The translations under genes and the position numbers were made by a program. From assembly GCF_000055945.1 (NCBI RefSeq), contig NC_008011.1, positions 1,049,501 to 1,113,500 on the forward strand: DNA of 64,000 bases. The letters are read 5' to 3'. A model generated the notes under the pieces. It worked only from the letters and a program-made list of their open reading frames with translations. It had not been told where the DNA came from and searched no databases. Of the stretch, positions 25,155-34,490 are shown piece by piece. Each line of letters starts with the position of its first letter. The stretch's first letter is position 1. The DNA is from Lawsonia intracellularis PHE/MN1-00 (GTDB lineage: Bacteria; Desulfobacterota; Desulfovibrionia; Desulfovibrionales; Desulfovibrionaceae).

Positions 25155-27782
25155 TTAATGTAACTTATCAAGATCCCACTCAAAGGTAAGTTCACCTTCT
25201 TCTGCTGTTGTTCTTAATGGTATATCGTATTGTAATAATGCATTATGAACTTTAGTAGAAGGAAAGTCATTAGTGTTTAAAGTTCCTGTACTGGCAACAG
25301 CAACAGTAGGATGGATTTTTTTATATAATTCAGGAAGAAAACTTGATTTAGAGCCATGGTGAGGCAATACAAGGACTTCTGATTGAACTTCAAGGTTTGT
25401 TTTGAGTAGTTCTTTGAGGTCGTTATGTTCTGCATCTCCAGGAAGAAAAGCAAGACCATGGTTTTTAGCAACTAAACGCAAGATAAGTCCTGTGTTTCCT
25501 TTTGGAATTACACCTTTTGGTGGTGATAAGACTTCTAAGTAGATATCGTTACTTAATGGAATTTGTTCTCCACGAATAAGAGCTTTTCTTGGTATACGTT
25601 TATTTTTAAGTATTGTATCAAGTTGTAGCAAAAGAGGTGAGGCATTCCCTTTGGGAGAATCAATTGCTGGTAAGATAGCAGAGTAGACCTGATCAACATT
25701 AAATACATTTGCAAGAAAAAGAAAGCCCTTAATATGATCTCTATGAGGATGGCTTATAGCAAAAAAGTCTAAATGGAGAGAATGAGTTGTAGATAATATA
25801 GGTGCCAAAATATCTCTTCCTGTATCTAAGCGATTAGAATAAAATCCACCAGCATCAATGAGTGCTCTTTTATTTTTCCCCCACTCTATAAGAATAGCTT
25901 GTCCTTGTCCTACATCCATAATACGTAATCTAATTTTATTAGAATTATCTTTTGATAAGATAAAAAAGAGTGGGGTAACAACTAGTATCATACCAGCAAT
26001 TAATATACGTTTTGCTGGTGTAGTAAAACCTGTTCTACCTAGCTTTATCCCAATGCTTAACAAGATAAGATAACAACCAAGGAGCATAGTCCAAGATGGT
26101 CTAGGTAGCCAAATAGGACTTATTATTTCTGTATTTTTTAAGCTAAGTAATAAACGGATAAGAATTTCACAAGGTATTTGTGCTAGATTAATACATAATA
26201 TCCCAATAGATGTACATTGAAGAGAACAAAAAAGTAGACTAACAAAGGCAAGGGGTAAGACAAATATCCCCAATATAGGTAGCCAAATAATGTTTAATGG
26301 AAACCAAATAGGAATATAGCCAAAGACATATAGGCATAGAGGAAGGGTGCATATCTGTACAATAAGTGTTGTACCTATAGTAAAAATAATAATTTTTATA
26401 CTTGTTGTTATAGTTGAATAAAGTATCTCTGAGGTTATAGTTGTAGATATCCTTTTGTGGATTGCTTTCCAACATTTTTGTAACAATGGGTTAAAAAATG
26501 AAATACTTAATACGGCTAAAAAAGAAAGCTGAATCCCTATATGGTATATCCCTTGAGGATCAAATAAGATAAGGCAGATTAGAGCTATAATTGCAATATC
26601 TAAAAAGCATATTGGTTTATTTTGTATAAGATAAATAGACCATATAAATAACATAATTGTTGCACGAAGTAATGAAGGTGGTGCACCTCCAATCCATAGA
26701 TATAGAAGTGCAAAGGGCAAACTAAATAATGGGATAGCCTTGTATCGTGGTAACGAAAGGAAAAAACAAGGTAAAATTTTTATAAGAATTATGATAATAG
26801 TTATAGATGCTATACTTATTACAGCTAGGTGTTGTCCAGATAAAGCTAAGCTATGTGCCAGTCCTGTGTAGCATGTAACTGCATTAAGTGTATGTGAAAG
26901 AAAAAATCGATCTCCAAATAATAAGGCTGGGATAAAACTTTTTTCTGGTGGTATATGAAGAGTTGTAGACTTTTGTGTAGTAATAGATTGTTGATTGATA
27001 TTGCTTGTTTGCTGAATACATTGGATAAACTGATGATAAAGTTTCCCACGTAACCATGAACTAAAATAAGGTGTCCCAGAAATAATAGGATGGACTGCTG
27101 CATCTTTTGACCATGCTTGGAAATAAACGTTTTGTCTATACCAGTAGTTAGCTATATTATAACCACCTTTATTACGGAAGCCTTTTATCGGTCGAACTAT
27201 AACTCCTATAGTAACTTTTTGGCCTGGAAGGATCATATCTCTATTTATTGTGGGGTTTTCCCAGGTCCAAAGAAGTTGACTTGGTAAGCTTACAATTTTT
27301 GAAATATTATTTATTTCATTTTGTTGAGAAAATGAAGCAGGATAAACATTTTTTAAAATAAATTGTAAGCGATTACCTGGAATGCCTTGAACTTTTTCTA
27401 TTGTCCCTGTGATCTGAATAGGCTTATGCTTTTCTAAACATCGAGCTAACCAGATTGGCGTATATTGTGGTTCTTTTGGTTTGGATAGTATCCCAATAAT
27501 TGAACCAACCGTAATACATATAATAAAAAGGCTGAACGTGTTCCATTTCCAATATCGGCTATCAATCCAAAGAAATATGAGAGATGCAACAAAAGCATAT
27601 AATGGGAATTCAATAGCAATGATCCCAATGAGAGATACTAAAACAAGTGATTGCCAAAAAAGAAGTGGCTGTATTACCGGATAATAATAACTATTTGTTT
27701 TAGTTGGCCTTAAAAATATATTTCTTACTAATAAAGATGGTAAGATAGTTGAGCATGGATAAAAGTATAAAACACAATTGTC
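25155..27782 (-). CDS. comEC: ComEC/Rec2 DNA-uptake channel protein, N-terminal part lacks a normal start
   Basis: Inner-membrane channel for single-stranded DNA in natural competence. Regions in order: DUF4131-like N-terminal part, the Competence membrane domain (AHSLALSGQHLAVISIASIT and many hydrophobic segments), and a C-terminal metallo-beta-lactamase domain with SHPHRDHIKGF and LPHHGSKSSF. The first ATG (27236) gives 693 aa but begins in the middle of DUF4131. The frame is open for 182 more codons upstream to a TGA at 27783-27785 and reads plausible ComEC (YYYPVIQPLLFWQSLVLVSL, PIWLARCLEKHKPIQITGTI). None of these codons is ATG, GTG or TTG. An upstream ATG (27786) is in another frame. 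Full length would be about 875 aa. Confidence 0.85.
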   Translation of the reverse strand, partial: DNCVLYFYPCSTILPSLLVRNIFLRPTKTNSYYYPVIQPLLFWQSLVLVSLIGIIAIEFPLYAFVASLIFLWIDSRYWKWNTFSLFIICITVGSIIGILSKPKEPQYTPIWLARCLEKHKPIQITGTIEKVQGIPGNRLQFILKNVYPASFSQQNEINNISKIVSLPSQLLWTWENPTINRDMILPGQKVTIGVIVRPIKGFRNKGGYNIANYWYRQNVYFQAWSKDAAVHPIISGTPYFSSWLRGKLYHQFIQCIQQTSNINQQSITTQKSTTLHIPPEKSFIPALLFGDRFFLSHTLNAVTCYTGLAHSLALSGQHLAVISIASITIIIILIKILPCFFLSLPRYKAIPLFSLPFALLYLWIGGAPPSLLRATIMLFIWSIYLIQNKPICFLDIAIIALICLILFDPQGIYHIGIQLSFLAVLSISFFNPLLQKCWKAIHKRISTTITSEILYSTITTSIKIIIFTIGTTLIVQICTLPLCLYVFGYIPIWFPLNIIWLPILGIFVLPLAFVSLLFCSLQCTSIGILCINLAQIPCEILIRLLLSLKNTEIISPIWLPRPSWTMLLGCYLILLSIGIKLGRTGFTTPAKRILIAGMILVVTPLFFILSKDNSNKIRLRIMDVGQGQAILIEWGKNKRALIDAGGFYSNRLDTGRDILAPILSTTHSLHLDFFAISHPHRDHIKGFLFLANVFNVDQVYSAILPAIDSPKGNASPLLLQLDTILKNKRIPRKALIRGEQIPLSNDIYLEVLSPPKGVIPKGNTGLILRLVAKNHGLAFLPGDAEHNDLKELLKTNLEVQSEVLVLPHHGSKSSFLPELYKKIHPTVAVASTGTLNTNDFPSTKVHNALLQYDIPLRTTAEEGELTFEWDLDKLH

Positions 27783-28237
27783 TCATATAAAAAATATAGA
27801 AGATAATTTTAATGTATATTAATAGAGCAGTGAAGTTTTTTGTATAAAAATAAAAAAGGTTTAAAGTAAACTAGGTTATATTAGATACATATTAATACTT
27901 ATTTATAACTTAATATAAATAAGTTACTTTTTAAAAGTGTTATATTGTTTAAGCTAACTTAGCTATAAATTTTATATAACTTAATGAATAGAATGATTAT
28001 CTACTAAGAATAGTTAGAGTAATATTCTTTGGTTTCAGATAGAGACAGTAGCATATTAATAAATTCATATTAAAAAATGAAAGATTCTTCACAGAGAAAT
28101 AGTTTAAAAATACATTCTATGAGGCATAAAATTTTATCTTGTTATCTAATATAATATAGTGTTATTTAGGTAAGGAGTTATAATTTGAAACTAGTGATAC
28201 ATTTATATTGTTAGAGAATACTTTTAAATTTATATAG
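27783..28237. other. AT-rich gap between comEC and murI
   Basis: 455 bp without a supported gene, RNA or terminator. The out-of-frame ATGs that may start comEC (27786 and 27756) lie at its left edge. I see nothing else. Confidence 0.6.
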
Positions 28238-29098
28238 TTATGATAAATAGTTGGGTTGTACATTAGTCATATGTAAGTCAACAACTTCTATTTTATCTTC
28301 TTGTATGGATGTATTTAAGAATAAACTTCCTATCCTAGCAAATCGAACTTTATCGTCAGTTGTAAGAAAAATAGTAGAACCAATTAGGTTTGTGTTTGGA
28401 TTTACCATATTATGTTGAATGATACATGCTTGAACAAGTTTTGCTGTTGCTACTGTGGAGTCTACAATAGTTATGTCATTTCCAATAATTTTTTGTATAG
28501 TTTCTGATAATAGAGGATAGTGTGTGCACCCTAAGACAAGACAGTCGGGTTGGTCTTTAATTGAGCGATTAAAAAATAAAGAGGAAAGATAGTGTATAAT
28601 GATTGATTCAACAATAGGGCCACTAAACCAACCCTCTTCCACAATAGGAACAAATAATGGACATGCTTTACTCTCTACAAGAATCTCTGGTCGATATCGA
28701 AGGATAGTTTCTTCATAACATTTCCCTTGAATAGTAGACTCTGTCGCAATAACAGCTACATGTCCTTTTAGTGAAGTTTTACAAGCAATTTGGGCGCTTG
28801 GCTCAATAACACCGATTATTGGAATAAATGGAAAAGTTTCTTGAAGTAAAGGTAAAGCTGCTGCTGTAGCTGTATTACATGCAATAATTAAGAGTTTTAT
28901 TTGTCGTTCTATAAGAGTAGAGGCTGATTGTATGGCATAATGCAATACTGTTTTTGGACTTTTTGTTCCATAGGGTAAACGTGCTGTATCACCTAAATAA
29001 AGATAGTTCTCGTTTGGCATAAGATTCTGTAAAGCCTGTAGTACTGTTAGCCCTCCTACACCAGAATCAAATAAACCAATAGGAGAAGATTTATTCAT
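28238..29098 (-). CDS. murI: MurI, glutamate racemase
   Basis: Makes D-glutamate for peptidoglycan without cofactor. The two catalytic cysteine motifs are present: IIACNTATAAALP near residue 70 and VLGCTHYPLL near 185. The N-terminal substrate-binding DSGVGGLTVLQAL and the YLGDTARLPYGTKS region also match. Length 286 aa (somewhat long at the C-terminus). ATG at 29098 has GGGGGAAA just ahead. Single gene. Confidence 0.95.
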   Translation of the reverse strand: MNKSSPIGLFDSGVGGLTVLQALQNLMPNENYLYLGDTARLPYGTKSPKTVLHYAIQSASTLIERQIKLLIIACNTATAAALPLLQETFPFIPIIGVIEPSAQIACKTSLKGHVAVIATESTIQGKCYEETILRYRPEILVESKACPLFVPIVEEGWFSGPIVESIIIHYLSSLFFNRSIKDQPDCLVLGCTHYPLLSETIQKIIGNDITIVDSTVATAKLVQACIIQHNMVNPNTNLIGSTIFLTTDDKVRFARIGSLFLNTSIQEDKIEVVDLHMTNVQPNYLS

Positions 29099-29382
29099 TA
29101 TTTCCCCCAGTAAATTATATCTATGATTATAGAGATAGATGTAATATATAGAATTTCAAATGTATCTTCAATAATTATCCTGCATTATGGAGAATAACAT
29201 ATAGGTATATCTATAAAGCTATATAGCAATAAAATAAAATAGAGGATTATCCACTGTAATAGTGCAGCTCTTATTATAGATAAAAGTTTTTTATTATAGT
29301 AATAATATAAATTAATTTGACTATACTCATAAGACGTAATTACTTGCAAGTAAAGGTTATTCACTTAGTTATATAAGGTAAC

Positions 29383-30195
29383 TTAGATTAATTGTACATT
29401 TTTTTTTAATAACTTAATTTCGTCATTTTTAAGAGGTCGTACTTCACCTGGTTGAAGATTAGATAGATTAATATTTCCTTGTTTAACTCTAATAAGTTTA
29501 AGAATAGTAAGGCCTAACTCTTTACACATACGACGAATTTGACGATTAATTCCTTGCTGTAAGGTTATTTCAAGCCATGTTGTATTAGTTTCAGTTATGC
29601 TAGATAGAACACGAACTTTAGCGGGTGGAAGCTTTGTTCCATCAGAAAGCGTTATCCCTTTGGATATATTTTTTAATGTTGTATTTAAAATACGTTCACG
29701 AATAAGAACATGGTAAACTTTAGATATATGATAACGAGGATGTGTTAACCGTTGTGTGAGTTCACCATCATTTGTTATAAGTAAGAGGCCCTCAGAAAAA
29801 AAGTCTAGTCTACCAACAGGATAAAGGCGATAGTTTTTCCATGGGAATGGAATAAAGTCTAAGACAGTAAGACGATTTTGAGGATCTTTGACTGAAGAAA
29901 TAACTTTAATGGGTTTATACATTGATAGATAGTAATATTTTTTATTTTTTAGTTGAATATCTACTCGACGTCCATGGAGTGCTATAATATCTTTATCTGG
30001 ATGAATGTATATTCCTGGTTGTGTGACAGATTTCCCATTAATAGTTACCTCTCCATTTAGGATATATTTATCAACATTACGGCGTGAGCAGACTCCAGCA
30101 TTAGCTAATGCTTTATTTATACGGATGCTAGTTGTGGTAGAAGATTGTGTATGGTTTCTTAGAAGTTGTGGTATCTGTTTTTGTTTTGTTTGCAT
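29383..30195 (-). CDS. RluB/RsuA-family rRNA pseudouridine synthase
   Basis: Converts a specific uridine in rRNA to pseudouridine. An S4 RNA-binding domain lies at residues ~20-80 (IRINKALANAGVCSRRNVDK). The catalytic motif is PVGRLDFFSEGLLLITNDGE with the nucleophilic aspartate in GRLD. A C-terminal family block reads QQGINRQIRRMCKELG. Length 270 aa suits RluB or RluE-like members better than RluA. Target (probably 23S) is inferred. A 284-bp spacer lies before murI. Confidence 0.9.
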   Translation of the reverse strand: MQTKQKQIPQLLRNHTQSSTTTSIRINKALANAGVCSRRNVDKYILNGEVTINGKSVTQPGIYIHPDKDIIALHGRRVDIQLKNKKYYYLSMYKPIKVISSVKDPQNRLTVLDFIPFPWKNYRLYPVGRLDFFSEGLLLITNDGELTQRLTHPRYHISKVYHVLIRERILNTTLKNISKGITLSDGTKLPPAKVRVLSSITETNTTWLEITLQQGINRQIRRMCKELGLTILKLIRVKQGNINLSNLQPGEVRPLKNDEIKLLKKNVQLI

Positions 30196-30366
30196 ATACT
30201 AATAGTTGTGTAAGGGTTCTCTTTTATAAGAGATGTTGTCGTGGTCTTCTTTTATTATAATACATAACTAGTTATTAGTCATAAAAAGAAATGAGTCTAT
30301 ATTTAGGACTTAGAGTTATTTTTATTATAGTTTTATTAATTTCTTAGATGTGTCAAGGAAGAATGA

Positions 30367-32184
30367 ATGATAAAAAAATTATTCCCTTTTTTTTTCTTAA
30401 AGAATCAAAATCAAGAAAAACAAACTATTATAAGGGTTCTTCAATATTTTTATCCATATAAGTGGGCTGTTATAACAGCTTTTATTGCTTCAGGTATTGT
30501 TTCTTTGTCAACAGCAGGTATTGCTTGGCTTATCAAACCAGCTCTTGATGATATTTTTATTCGTAAGGATGTTGAGGCTATTGTATATATCCCTATTATT
30601 TTTATTATTTTGACTCTTCTAAAGGGTATTGGTCGGTATGTGCAAAACTGGTGTATGAGCTATAGCTCTTTTGGGGTTCTTGAAAAACTACGTCAGGAAT
30701 TATTTCATAAGATTATAAGGTTACCTTTATCTTTTTATGAAACATCACAGACTGGTTCTCTTATGTCCTATGTTATTAACGATGTAGGAATGATTCGTCA
30801 GAGTTTACCAGCAATTATCCAAGCTGTAAGACAGTTTTTAACAATAGGTGGACTACTATATGTTGTTTTTACACAAAATTTTAGTTTAGCTTGTTGGGCA
30901 TTAATTGTTTTACCTATTGCAGCTTTCCCCTTTGTTATGTTTAGTGTAGCATTAAGACGATATGGTCGTCGAAGTGCTGAAATTATAGCAAAGACTTCTA
31001 GTTTACTCCAGGAATTATTAAGTGGCATTAGAACTATCAAAGCTTTTGCTACTGAAAAAGAAGAGATAGAGCGTTTTGATATAGAAAATAGCTATATTTC
31101 TAAACTTAGTTTACGCCAATCAACCATTTCTGAGTTATCCTCTCCGGTTATGGAACTTATTGGTTCTATTGGTGTAGCTATAGCTATTTGGTATGGTGGA
31201 ACTGAAGTTCTTGAAGATAAAATGACACCAGGAACTTTTTTTTCTTTTGTAGCTGCATTAATTATGCTTTATGAGCCAGTAAAGGCGCTAAGCAATGCCA
31301 ATATGTCTTTACAAAATGCTTTAGCAGGAGCAGAGCGTATTTTTAGTATACTAGATGATTCAAAGCTGCATATAGAAACTGGAGGGAGTGTATTATGTGG
31401 AAAAGAGTTTTATGAATTAACGTTTGACCATGTAACATTACGTTATGACAGTGTTAGTGAACCTGCATTAAATGACGTAAGTCTTACTGTAAGGACTGGA
31501 GAAAAAATTGCTCTAGTTGGTCCTTCAGGAGCAGGTAAAAGTACTTTTGTAAGTTTGATACCAAGATTTTATAATCCACAGGCTGGTTCTATTTTTTTTA
31601 ACGGAAGATTGTTAACAGAATATGATCTTGTCTCATTACGTCAAGCTATGGCTATAGTTTCACAAGAACCATTTTTATTTAATATGAGTATAAGAGATAA
31701 CATTGCTTATGGTCAACCTTTGGAAGTTAGAGATAATATTATAAAAATTCAGGCTGCAGCAGTAGCAGCATTTGCTGATGAATTTATTGATTTACTACCT
31801 GATGGTTACAATACTAAGGTTGGTGAAAGGGGTGTGAAACTTTCAGGAGGTCAAAAACAACGTATTACGATTGCAAGAGCATTGCTTAAGGATCCTTCTT
31901 TGTTGATTCTTGATGAAGCTACAAGTTCTCTTGATTCAGAGTCTGAAAGGATGGTCCAAGGTGCATTGGAAAATCTTATGAGAAATAGAACAAGTTTAAT
32001 TATAGCACATCGGCTTTCTACTATTTTAGAATCTGACCGTATTATTGTATTTGAAGATGGAAAAATTGTATCTTCTGGAAAACATAAAGAGTTGTTAGGA
32101 AGTTGTGAGTTATATACTCGTTTATATATGATGCAATTTAGAACTGGTGAGTTTCAGGATGCGCCTATCGAAAAAGGTTGTTAA
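30367..32184 (+). CDS. msbA: MsbA-like lipid A exporter (ABC transporter)
   Basis: Homodimeric exporter flipping lipid A-core across the inner membrane. Six transmembrane helices (residues ~30-310), then an ATPase domain with Walker A VGPSGAGKSTF, signature LSGGQKQRITIARALL and Walker B LLILDEATSSLDS. 605 aa, normal for MsbA. It is followed by two lipid acyltransferase genes with overlap or a three-base gap, which strongly supports a lipid A role. Start ATG at 30367, preceded by AAGGAAGA. Confidence 0.9.
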   Translation: MIKKLFPFFFLKNQNQEKQTIIRVLQYFYPYKWAVITAFIASGIVSLSTAGIAWLIKPALDDIFIRKDVEAIVYIPIIFIILTLLKGIGRYVQNWCMSYSSFGVLEKLRQELFHKIIRLPLSFYETSQTGSLMSYVINDVGMIRQSLPAIIQAVRQFLTIGGLLYVVFTQNFSLACWALIVLPIAAFPFVMFSVALRRYGRRSAEIIAKTSSLLQELLSGIRTIKAFATEKEEIERFDIENSYISKLSLRQSTISELSSPVMELIGSIGVAIAIWYGGTEVLEDKMTPGTFFSFVAALIMLYEPVKALSNANMSLQNALAGAERIFSILDDSKLHIETGGSVLCGKEFYELTFDHVTLRYDSVSEPALNDVSLTVRTGEKIALVGPSGAGKSTFVSLIPRFYNPQAGSIFFNGRLLTEYDLVSLRQAMAIVSQEPFLFNMSIRDNIAYGQPLEVRDNIIKIQAAAVAAFADEFIDLLPDGYNTKVGERGVKLSGGQKQRITIARALLKDPSLLILDEATSSLDSESERMVQGALENLMRNRTSLIIAHRLSTILESDRIIVFEDGKIVSSGKHKELLGSCELYTRLYMMQFRTGEFQDAPIEKGC

Positions 32185-32803
32185 ACCACTATGTAAAATA
32201 TTAGAGTGGCCTCTTTATGGATTATATTGTCTATGGTGTGGGACACTTCAATATAATGCGATTAATAGGCAAAGCGTTGACTCTAGAACAGATGCTGGAC
32301 TTCCGGTTATATTATGTTTATGGCATGATGAGTTATTTCCTCTCATTTATTTTAGGGGGAAATTAAAAATCATTACTGTTGTGAGTAAAAGTAAGGATGG
32401 AGATATACTAGCTAATGTTATTCAACGGATAGGGTTAGAAACAGCTCGTGGTTCTAGTTCTCGAGGTGGCTCAGAAGCATTGCGTAATGTAATTAAACGG
32501 ATGAAGGATGGGTTTTGTGCTTGTATCACTGTAGATGGCCCTAAAGGACCACGGCATAAAGTTAAAAAAGGTGTAATTTTTTTGGCACAACAGACAAATG
32601 CACCTATAGTACCTATTCGAATATTTATGGAAAAGTCTAAAAAGATAAGTAGTTGGGATAGATTTCAGCTACCTATACCTTTTAGCAAAATTCACGTTAT
32701 ATGTGGGGATGCATATTATGTATCTCCTTCCTTAACAACTCAAGAAGAACTTACTGATCAATGTAGGTTATTAGAAGAACGTCTTAATAACCTGAGGTTA
32801 TAA
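32159..32803 (+). CDS. DUF374 lysophospholipid acyltransferase-like protein
   Basis: Membrane-associated acyltransferase-like protein (about 214 aa). Motifs: LWHDELFPLIYFRG, SRGGSEALRNVIKRM and TVDGPKGPRHKVKKG, the last being the hallmark of DUF374. I take ATG at 32159 (GGTGAG seven bases ahead) over the GTG at 32147. It overlaps the end of msbA by 26 bases. Desulfobacterial DUF374 proteins often sit beside lipid A genes, and a role in lipid A acylation is plausible but unproven. Confidence 0.8.
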   Translation: MRLSKKVVKPLCKILEWPLYGLYCLWCGTLQYNAINRQSVDSRTDAGLPVILCLWHDELFPLIYFRGKLKIITVVSKSKDGDILANVIQRIGLETARGSSSRGGSEALRNVIKRMKDGFCACITVDGPKGPRHKVKKGVIFLAQQTNAPIVPIRIFMEKSKKISSWDRFQLPIPFSKIHVICGDAYYVSPSLTTQEELTDQCRLLEERLNNLRL

Positions 32804-32806
32804 TGC

Positions 32807-33691
32807 ATGGGGGATATTTCTACACTTACTTCTTTAACATATAAATATTTCCCTCTGCTATTTCATAAATTAGGTTTGTCTAAGTTACGTCTTATTGCTA
32901 GTATACTAAGTACATTATCATGGTGGTGCCTACCTTTTAGGAGAGGGTTAGCTTTAAGAGCAATAGAAAAACACTTAGATGTTTCTTTACCAACAGCAAA
33001 GCGGTTAGCAAAAGAGAGTTTTACTGAAAATTTTTTATCATTTCTTGAGAGTATGCTAATTCCTTCTTTTGGTTTTGAATGTTCTTCATTAATAATGGCT
33101 CAAGGAGATCTTTTAAAAAAAATACAAATGTTGCAAAGACCTATTGTGGCAACTACAGCACATTTGGGAGCCTGGGAGCTTTTAGCAGGTCTCCTTGGGG
33201 ACTTTTCAACAGTAACCCCTAGTGCTGTTGTTGTAAGAAATTATAAAAATACATTTATACATGAGATAACAACAAAACTGCGTTCAAGTCGTGGAGCTAT
33301 AGTTTTAGGACATCGTCAAGCTACACGTTCTATTTTACGTATACTGCATAAAAATGGTACAGTAGCTTTCTTAGTTGATCATAATACCAGTCAAAAGGAA
33401 GCAATTTTTTTACCTTTCTTAGGAGAGCTAGCAGCTATAAACATAGGTCCAGCATTACTTGCTATAAGGTCAAAAGCCCTTGTCCTCCCTTTGTTTCTTG
33501 TAAGAGAAAATAATAAGTATATTTTTTGGGTTGATGATCCTTTAGATACCTGTCTTCTTAAAGGGAATAATACTGAAAAAGTAGAAACAGTAGCCAGTTT
33601 TTATACAGAAGCTGTGGAAAAAGCCATTCTTCGTACTCCTAATCAATGGTTTTGGATGCATAATCGTTGGAAAACACGTCCATCTATCTAG
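32807..33691 (+). CDS. Lipid A acyltransferase, LpxL/HtrB family
   Basis: Late acyltransferase adding a fatty acid to Kdo2-lipid A. The catalytic HX4E motif is HLGAWE (within ATTAHLGAWELLAGLLGD). A downstream block includes SRGAIVLGHRQATRSILRIL, VAFLVDHNTSQKEAIFLPFL (aspartate-rich family motif) and PNQWFWMHNRWKTRP at the end, which is diagnostic. Length 294 aa, normal. It starts three bases after the DUF374 gene, as the third member of the msbA operon. LpxL versus LpxM specificity is unclear. Confidence 0.9.
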   Translation: MGDISTLTSLTYKYFPLLFHKLGLSKLRLIASILSTLSWWCLPFRRGLALRAIEKHLDVSLPTAKRLAKESFTENFLSFLESMLIPSFGFECSSLIMAQGDLLKKIQMLQRPIVATTAHLGAWELLAGLLGDFSTVTPSAVVVRNYKNTFIHEITTKLRSSRGAIVLGHRQATRSILRILHKNGTVAFLVDHNTSQKEAIFLPFLGELAAINIGPALLAIRSKALVLPLFLVRENNKYIFWVDDPLDTCLLKGNNTEKVETVASFYTEAVEKAILRTPNQWFWMHNRWKTRPSI

Positions 33692-33718
33692 TGTTATATA
33701 TTTTGGAAAAATTAAACA

Positions 33719-33750
33719 GTTAAGTCTATCACTTTAGTGGTATGCTTAAC
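33719..33750 (+). terminator. Possible hairpin terminator after lpxL
   Basis: GTTAAG (33719-33724) pairs with CTTAAC (33745-33750), enclosing an inner CACT/AGTG stem, 28 bp after the lpxL stop. No good T run follows, so it may only be a stabilising hairpin. Confidence 0.4.
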
Positions 33751-34020
33751 AACTAATATTATATTTCTAACAACTAACAGAAAACTTAATTAGATATAGT
33801 TATAAGTTACAACTCTTCACTGGTTAGTATTAATATATAATTAGTTAGAGTAGTTAAAAGTGAATAACTAATTAAAATAATTAGATGTATAACATTAAAG
33901 TTAATAACAAGCTAATAGAACAGTAGAGTCTAATAACTAACTGTTAATAAAAGATATAGGGATATTTATAGTTGTAGAGTAACATTTTTAGATCTCTCAA
34001 GGCTTTTTGCTATATTTTAT

Positions 34021-34060
34021 AAAGCTACTTTTTTAAGTTTATAGGTAGCTTTTTTATTTT
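34021..34060 (+). terminator. Orphan rho-independent terminator
   Basis: AAAGCTAC (34021-34028) pairs perfectly with GTAGCTTT (34045-34052), followed by six T. It lies 330 bp after lpxL with no gene directly before it. A small RNA or lpxL read-through could end here. Confidence 0.75.
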
Positions 34061-34080
34061 AATTTTAGAAAGTTATAATA

Positions 34081-34306
34081 ATTAAGAACAAATTAGTTAC
34101 AGAGTTACTAACAAAATAAGAACATATTTTGTGCTCAATAAGCTTAAAAAACTTAATAAATTAAAGTAATTAAATATATTATGTACAATGCTAGATAAAT
34201 ATTATTCTAATTTTTCGTAGTTAAGAACAATTTAGGAACAATAATTATTCTTTTTTAAGAAAAAATAGTATATCTATTCTAGTTAAGAACAATTTTAGTA
34301 ACAATA
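34081..34306. repeat. Three imperfect copies of a TTAAGAACAA-type repeat
   Basis: Copies at 34081-34100, 34218-34244 and 34280-34306 share TTAAGAACAA followed by a T-rich spacer and (A/T)ACA. The last two are almost identical over 27 bp apart from a one-base insertion. Spacing is 137 and 62 bp. Function unknown. Confidence 0.6.
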
Positions 34307-34490
34307 GAAGTAATGATATGAAAGATTGATGAGATACTATATGCAACTCATCTATTGTTTTGTTGGATGACTAATATGGTTCTAAAAAAGGACAAAAAGT
34401 GAACTATAATAATTAGAATAAATAAGATATTTTTTAACTAGTTATGGTTTTAGTTATATAACTTTGTTGATAAAGAAATTAAGTATATTA

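Larger units (their letters stand above)
33692..34490. other. 799-bp gene-free region with repeats and an orphan terminator
   Basis: Very AT-rich, no supported ORF. It holds a hairpin just after lpxL (33719-33750), a strong terminator at 34021-34060, and three imperfect copies of a 20-27 bp sequence containing TTAAGAACAA at 34081, 34218 and 34280. The UPF0210 gene on the minus strand ends at 34491. Confidence 0.7.
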
